Of a stretch of DNA of 64,000 bases, positions 61,268 through 64,000 are shown one piece after another. Source of the DNA: Theristus sp. LFF4_11 (lineage: Eukaryota > Nematoda > Chromadorea > Monhysterida > Xyalidae); assembly GCA_030248135.1 (NCBI GenBank), contig JASANC010003496.1, positions 1 through 64,000 on the forward strand. The letters run 5' to 3'. Position numbers and translations under genes: made by a program. The notes under the pieces were generated by a model. The model was not told where the DNA came from. It worked only from the letters and a program-made list of their open reading frames with translations, and searched no databases. Position 1 is the stretch's first letter, and each line of letters opens with the position of its first letter.

Positions 61268-62412
61268 ATGCCAACCCTACCCCACCCCCCTCCGCGAGAA
61301 AACACGGGATCGCACCCCCCCCCCTCACGGTGGTCAATCTCATCTCAATTTTTTCCAAAAATACCGTAATTTTTGCATTTTTCTTGACGTTTGTGTCTGT
61401 CCCTGCATAGATTTTGTTGTTTCTGACCAAACAAGCAGCTTGTTTGCACAAAATATTCTGTATTTTACAAGAATTTCTGTGTTTTTCTAAGGCAAAAATT
61501 TGGTATTACCCGTGCGATCCCGTGCACCCCCCCCCTCACGAAATTTTTCTGCCAGTGCACCCCCCCCCCCCCTCAGGAAAATTTGCTGCCCGTGCACCCC
61601 CCCCCCTCACCGAGAAGGCACCTGCTGACCCCCCCTCTAAAAATTGGCAAACACCCCCCCTCACCCGAGGTCCCGCTTTCGCTACTGAGTGACAGTTCGC
61701 CTCGCAATCTGAATTCTGCTCCGAGCTGCTCCGTTTGTAAATGCTACGTTGTCTTGTTGCTGTTTCGTGTCGTGTCGTCGCAATGTCATCAGAATTGATC
61801 GAATTTCAAGCCGGTATGTTTGTTTTCACTTTAGCTGGGGAAAATTAGTTGCGTTTTAAGAATCCAAACACAAGAAGAGGCATAGTAACTTCTTAGTCTT
61901 TGGAAAAGAGGTAAACGAGGTCACCAAAACCAAATCTGGAAAGTTCCGCCCACGGGAAGTCATTCGGGAGGTGCTTGCACGTCATATGTGGTTCTTCGAA
62001 CTCCCTGGTTCATTTAGTTCAACTTTGATTTTCAAGTTTTTTTAATTTTCTTTTGAAAGCAAAAAAAGACGATTTTTGTCTTTTCAATTTTAACAACCCT
62101 ACCTACCGACTTCATTGAAACCGAACTGATACAAACAAAACAGACCATAAACTTGGTTATGGTTTAGTAATTTAGGCAAAGATGTTTTATCAATACCTCA
62201 GTTCAATTCGTGTTGTAAATTTGCTTCCGAAATACGTCCGGTACCAATGTGAATAAATAAATTGTATTTAGATGTGAATTGAGAATTTCAAAGTGACTAA
62301 CATTACTGACGAGACGTTACCGCTACCCGACCGGACAGAGGAGAGACGAGAGAGAGACGTCAAAACCCGAAACTGGTCAAGAAACAAATATCTTTAAGTG
62401 ATTAATACTTTT

Positions 62413-63519
62413 ATGATGGACACACCGTCACAAAAAGACAACGATTATCTCTCGCCGGCGTCGACGTCAAGCTCGTTAGTTAATAAACCGAATTGTCAAC
62501 GAGAAATGGAAAATCGCGCCAGTGAATGTGGTGAGTCGGTTCAGAAAAATGACCAAGACCAGAGCAAAGGCGACGGAACGACAGTGGAAAACGAGCAAAA
62601 TTGCGACGGAAAAGAGAATACTGCAAACGAGACGCCCGATGCAGAGCAGCACTCGATTGCTCCACCACTGCCGGCTGACAAACTGCGCGTGTTTCGCGAT
62701 AAACTGCGACGCAAGGAATGGCAAGTGGAACTGCCGCTGTTGTCCGACTTGGTCGTGGCCGCAAACGACATCGTCACTGCACGACGTTCGTGTTTTTTTT
62801 TGTTCGTTCGTTCTTTTTTCCGTTTACAAGAAAAGGCAATCATTGTTTTTTTTGTGTCTTGGATTGGCTTGTGGCCAGGCAAGTATGCGTAAAAACAATG
62901 TTCAACGTCAGTTTTTGCTTTGTGGGCTGCGGACTGACACCGCGAGGGCTGGACACTGTTTTTGCGGTTTCGAAAGCGAAGTCCGCGGCGACCCCGAGTT
63001 CGTCAGTTCGACAGGTCGCCAGACTGTACTGTCTCAAAAAATGCTACGTGCGCCGAGGGGTGGTAATGACAGCACGAAACATGAGCCAGCCCTCGTTTTT
63101 TAACGAATATGCTTGGGCTGGCTTGTGGCCACGCATATATGCGTAAAAACAATGTTCAACGGCAAAACCGCACAGAAAAGAGTCCAACCCTCGCGGTGTC
63201 CGTTCGCAGCCCACAAAGCAAAAACTGACAGTTTTTGGTCAATTTTGACATACCTCTTCAGCCAATCAATCATAAATCACGTGGTAGTTCGGTTGAGCTC
63301 AGTGTTGGAAACAAAAAAATCTGTCCAGGAAACGACAATTTTCTCACTTTCATTGCAGAAGTGCATCTGCACAACGACTTGGACGACTGGTGCACATTCA
63401 TGCAGGAGCTCTTCCCGCTGGCCATGTCGCGACTGATGGCCGATCAAGCAGTGACCAGATGGAAGCCGGAAATCATTGTGCGTGCGCGCTTGTTGTTGTT
63501 GTTGCTGTTGTTGTTGTTC

Positions 63520-63605
<86 letters not shown>

Positions 63606-63983
63606 GGGGATTTGTGGGTTTTAGACTGGGCTAACCCAGAAGAGCGGTTAAAAACTTCTGTAACACAGTTTATGAACAAATTGATTGAGTTGGCGGCCGC
63701 GCCGCGGTATTCGGTCGCTTCGAGCGTGCACAATTGAGCAACTGTTAAAAGTCATTTTTTTCGGACCCGAAGTTTTGTTGTCAATCAGTCGCGAAGCTTT
63801 CGCTCATCAAGTGAATTGATCTAATTTATTGAATTTTTTTTTGATATTGCAGAACCAGATCTTCAAAATCGCGAAAAGCGCCGCGACACTGTGCGCGAGT
63901 CAGCTGAGTGCCGCTGCCGATGTCGCCGACGTGCCGTACGAATGGTCGGTAGTGCTGGAGCACACGTTCAATCCGGCGAATCG
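62413..63983 (+). CDS. Unidentified intracellular protein, 3' end outside window
   Basis: Exons found: 62413-62785, 63359-63477, 63853-63983, continuing past the right edge. Phases agree. The start is the first ATG of the frame and is followed directly by a second Met. The first 90 residues are polar and acidic, rich in Ser, Glu, Asp, Asn and Gln, and probably disordered. From about residue 95 the protein becomes helical in character (KLRVFRDKLRRKEWQVELPL, then LDDWCTFMQELFPLAMSRL and IFKIAKSAATLCASQL). There is no signal peptide or TM. I do not recognise the family; an alpha-helical scaffold is only an impression. Intron 1 contains a 46-bp inverted repeat. Intron 2 contains the remains of a SINE whose tail has expanded. 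Confidence 0.65.
62865..63229. repeat. Inverted-repeat element in intron 1 of the right-edge gene
   Basis: 46-bp arms at 62907-62952 and 63184-63229 are inverted with a few mismatches (GTCAGTTTTTGCTTTGTGGG...). In addition, GCTTGTGGCCAGGCAAGTAT at about 62868 is directly repeated at 63121, continuing into TGCGTAAAAACAATGTTCAA at both sites. Confidence 0.75.
63490..63646 (-). mobile_element. SINE copy 5: 3' remnant with expanded CAA tail
   Basis: Read on the minus strand, 63646-63605 is the SINE 3' end (TTCTGGGTTAGCCCAGTCTA, then CCCACAAATCCCC). It runs directly into about 110 bp of (CAA)n. The tRNA-like head is missing. It lies in intron 2 of the right-edge gene, antisense to it. Confidence 0.8.
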
Positions 63984-64000
63984 GTATGAACGTTTTTTGT

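Larger units (their letters stand above)
59122..61687. mobile_element. CAGTAGCG element inserted in the TAGGGTTG copy
   Basis: 2.6 kb with 12-bp inverted ends CAGTAGCGAAAG, flanked by AGTGACG on the left and AGTGACA on the right, a near-perfect duplication. It contains repeat X copies (59232-60040 and 60371-60470), CCTAAT-type repeats (60688-60767), a 15-bp tandem array (61129-61267) and long C tracts near the right end. A second CAGTAGCGAAAGTGCGGGGG end lies alone at 58461. There is no open transposase frame, so it looks non-autonomous. Confidence 0.7.
58847..62102. mobile_element. Second copy of the TAGGGTTG element, interrupted
   Basis: 58847-59120 and 61690-62102 match successive parts of the 48494-49169 element, in the same order. 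The right end is intact (AACAACCCTA at 62093-62102). The left terminus is eroded or deleted. The two halves are separated by the 2.6-kb insertion described next. Confidence 0.75.
57423..62412. other. Gene-free block of nested transposons
   Basis: 5 kb between the four-TM gene and the right-edge gene. 57423-58250 is AT-rich and probably holds the 3' UTR of the former. 58260-62102 is nested repeat sequence (see the elements at 58847 and 59122). 62103-62412 should hold the promoter and 5' UTR of the gene at 62413. No exon is supported. Confidence 0.5.

Noticed and set aside
63390..63737. Poly-Val, poly-Leu and poly-Thr open frames
   Set aside because: Translations of a (TTG)n microsatellite attached to a SINE remnant in an intron.
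1..64000. CRISPR array, operon or bacterial defence system
   Set aside because: The window is eukaryotic with spliced genes; the tandem repeats seen are microsatellites, minisatellites or transposon parts without spacer structure.

Overview
The window is eukaryotic and almost certainly nematode. Its genes have many short exons with GT..AG introns and TTTCAG-like acceptors. The products include a nematode cuticle collagen (N-terminal non-collagenous domain, Cys-flanked Gly-X-Y blocks, YCPCP tail), a DUF229 protein, a TWK two-pore K+ channel, a nematode-type ionotropic-receptor-like channel, an ER UDP-glucuronosyltransferase and a GnRH-receptor-like GPCR. I cannot place the species. All exon models were spliced by eye and are accepted where phases agree, so single boundaries may be off. 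Coordinates come from counting in the printed sequence.

Layout. (1) 2069-10053 +: ten-exon UGT. Its last intron (5260-9761) holds a complete opposite-strand iGluR-like receptor gene (5669-9110). (2) 14398-18208 +: six-exon peptide GPCR. (3) 21914-25637 +: TWK potassium channel, first exon not found. (4) 29734-40680 -: eight-exon DUF229 protein. Intron 4 holds a complete opposite-strand Ser/Thr-rich single-pass membrane protein (31758-33384) plus a 2.2-kb Helitron. Intron 2 holds a hAT transposon. (5) 49280-57422 +: four-TM membrane protein, N-terminus not found. Its last intron holds a complete cuticle collagen gene on the other strand (54100-55449). (6) 62413-63983 +: start of an unidentified gene running off the right edge. 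Three of the six host loci therefore carry a nested antisense gene.

The rest is dense in mobile DNA. There is a tRNA-derived SINE family with a CAA-repeat tail (five copies, all intronic). Four hAT-like elements have exact 8-bp target duplications, and a fifth is inserted inside a relative of one of them. There is a Helitron with both diagnostic ends, a TA-inserting element present twice in inverted orientation, and several hairpin MITE families. The long gene-free blocks (40681-49279 and 57423-62412) consist largely of these elements.

The genes share no evident pathway: detoxification, chemosensory or peptide signalling, membrane potential, cuticle, and unknown surface proteins. The notable biology is structural: nested antisense genes, intron-colonising SINEs and MITEs (one apparently supplying a splice donor), and stacked transposon insertions. 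I found no CRISPR array, rRNA, functional tRNA or bacterial-type system.
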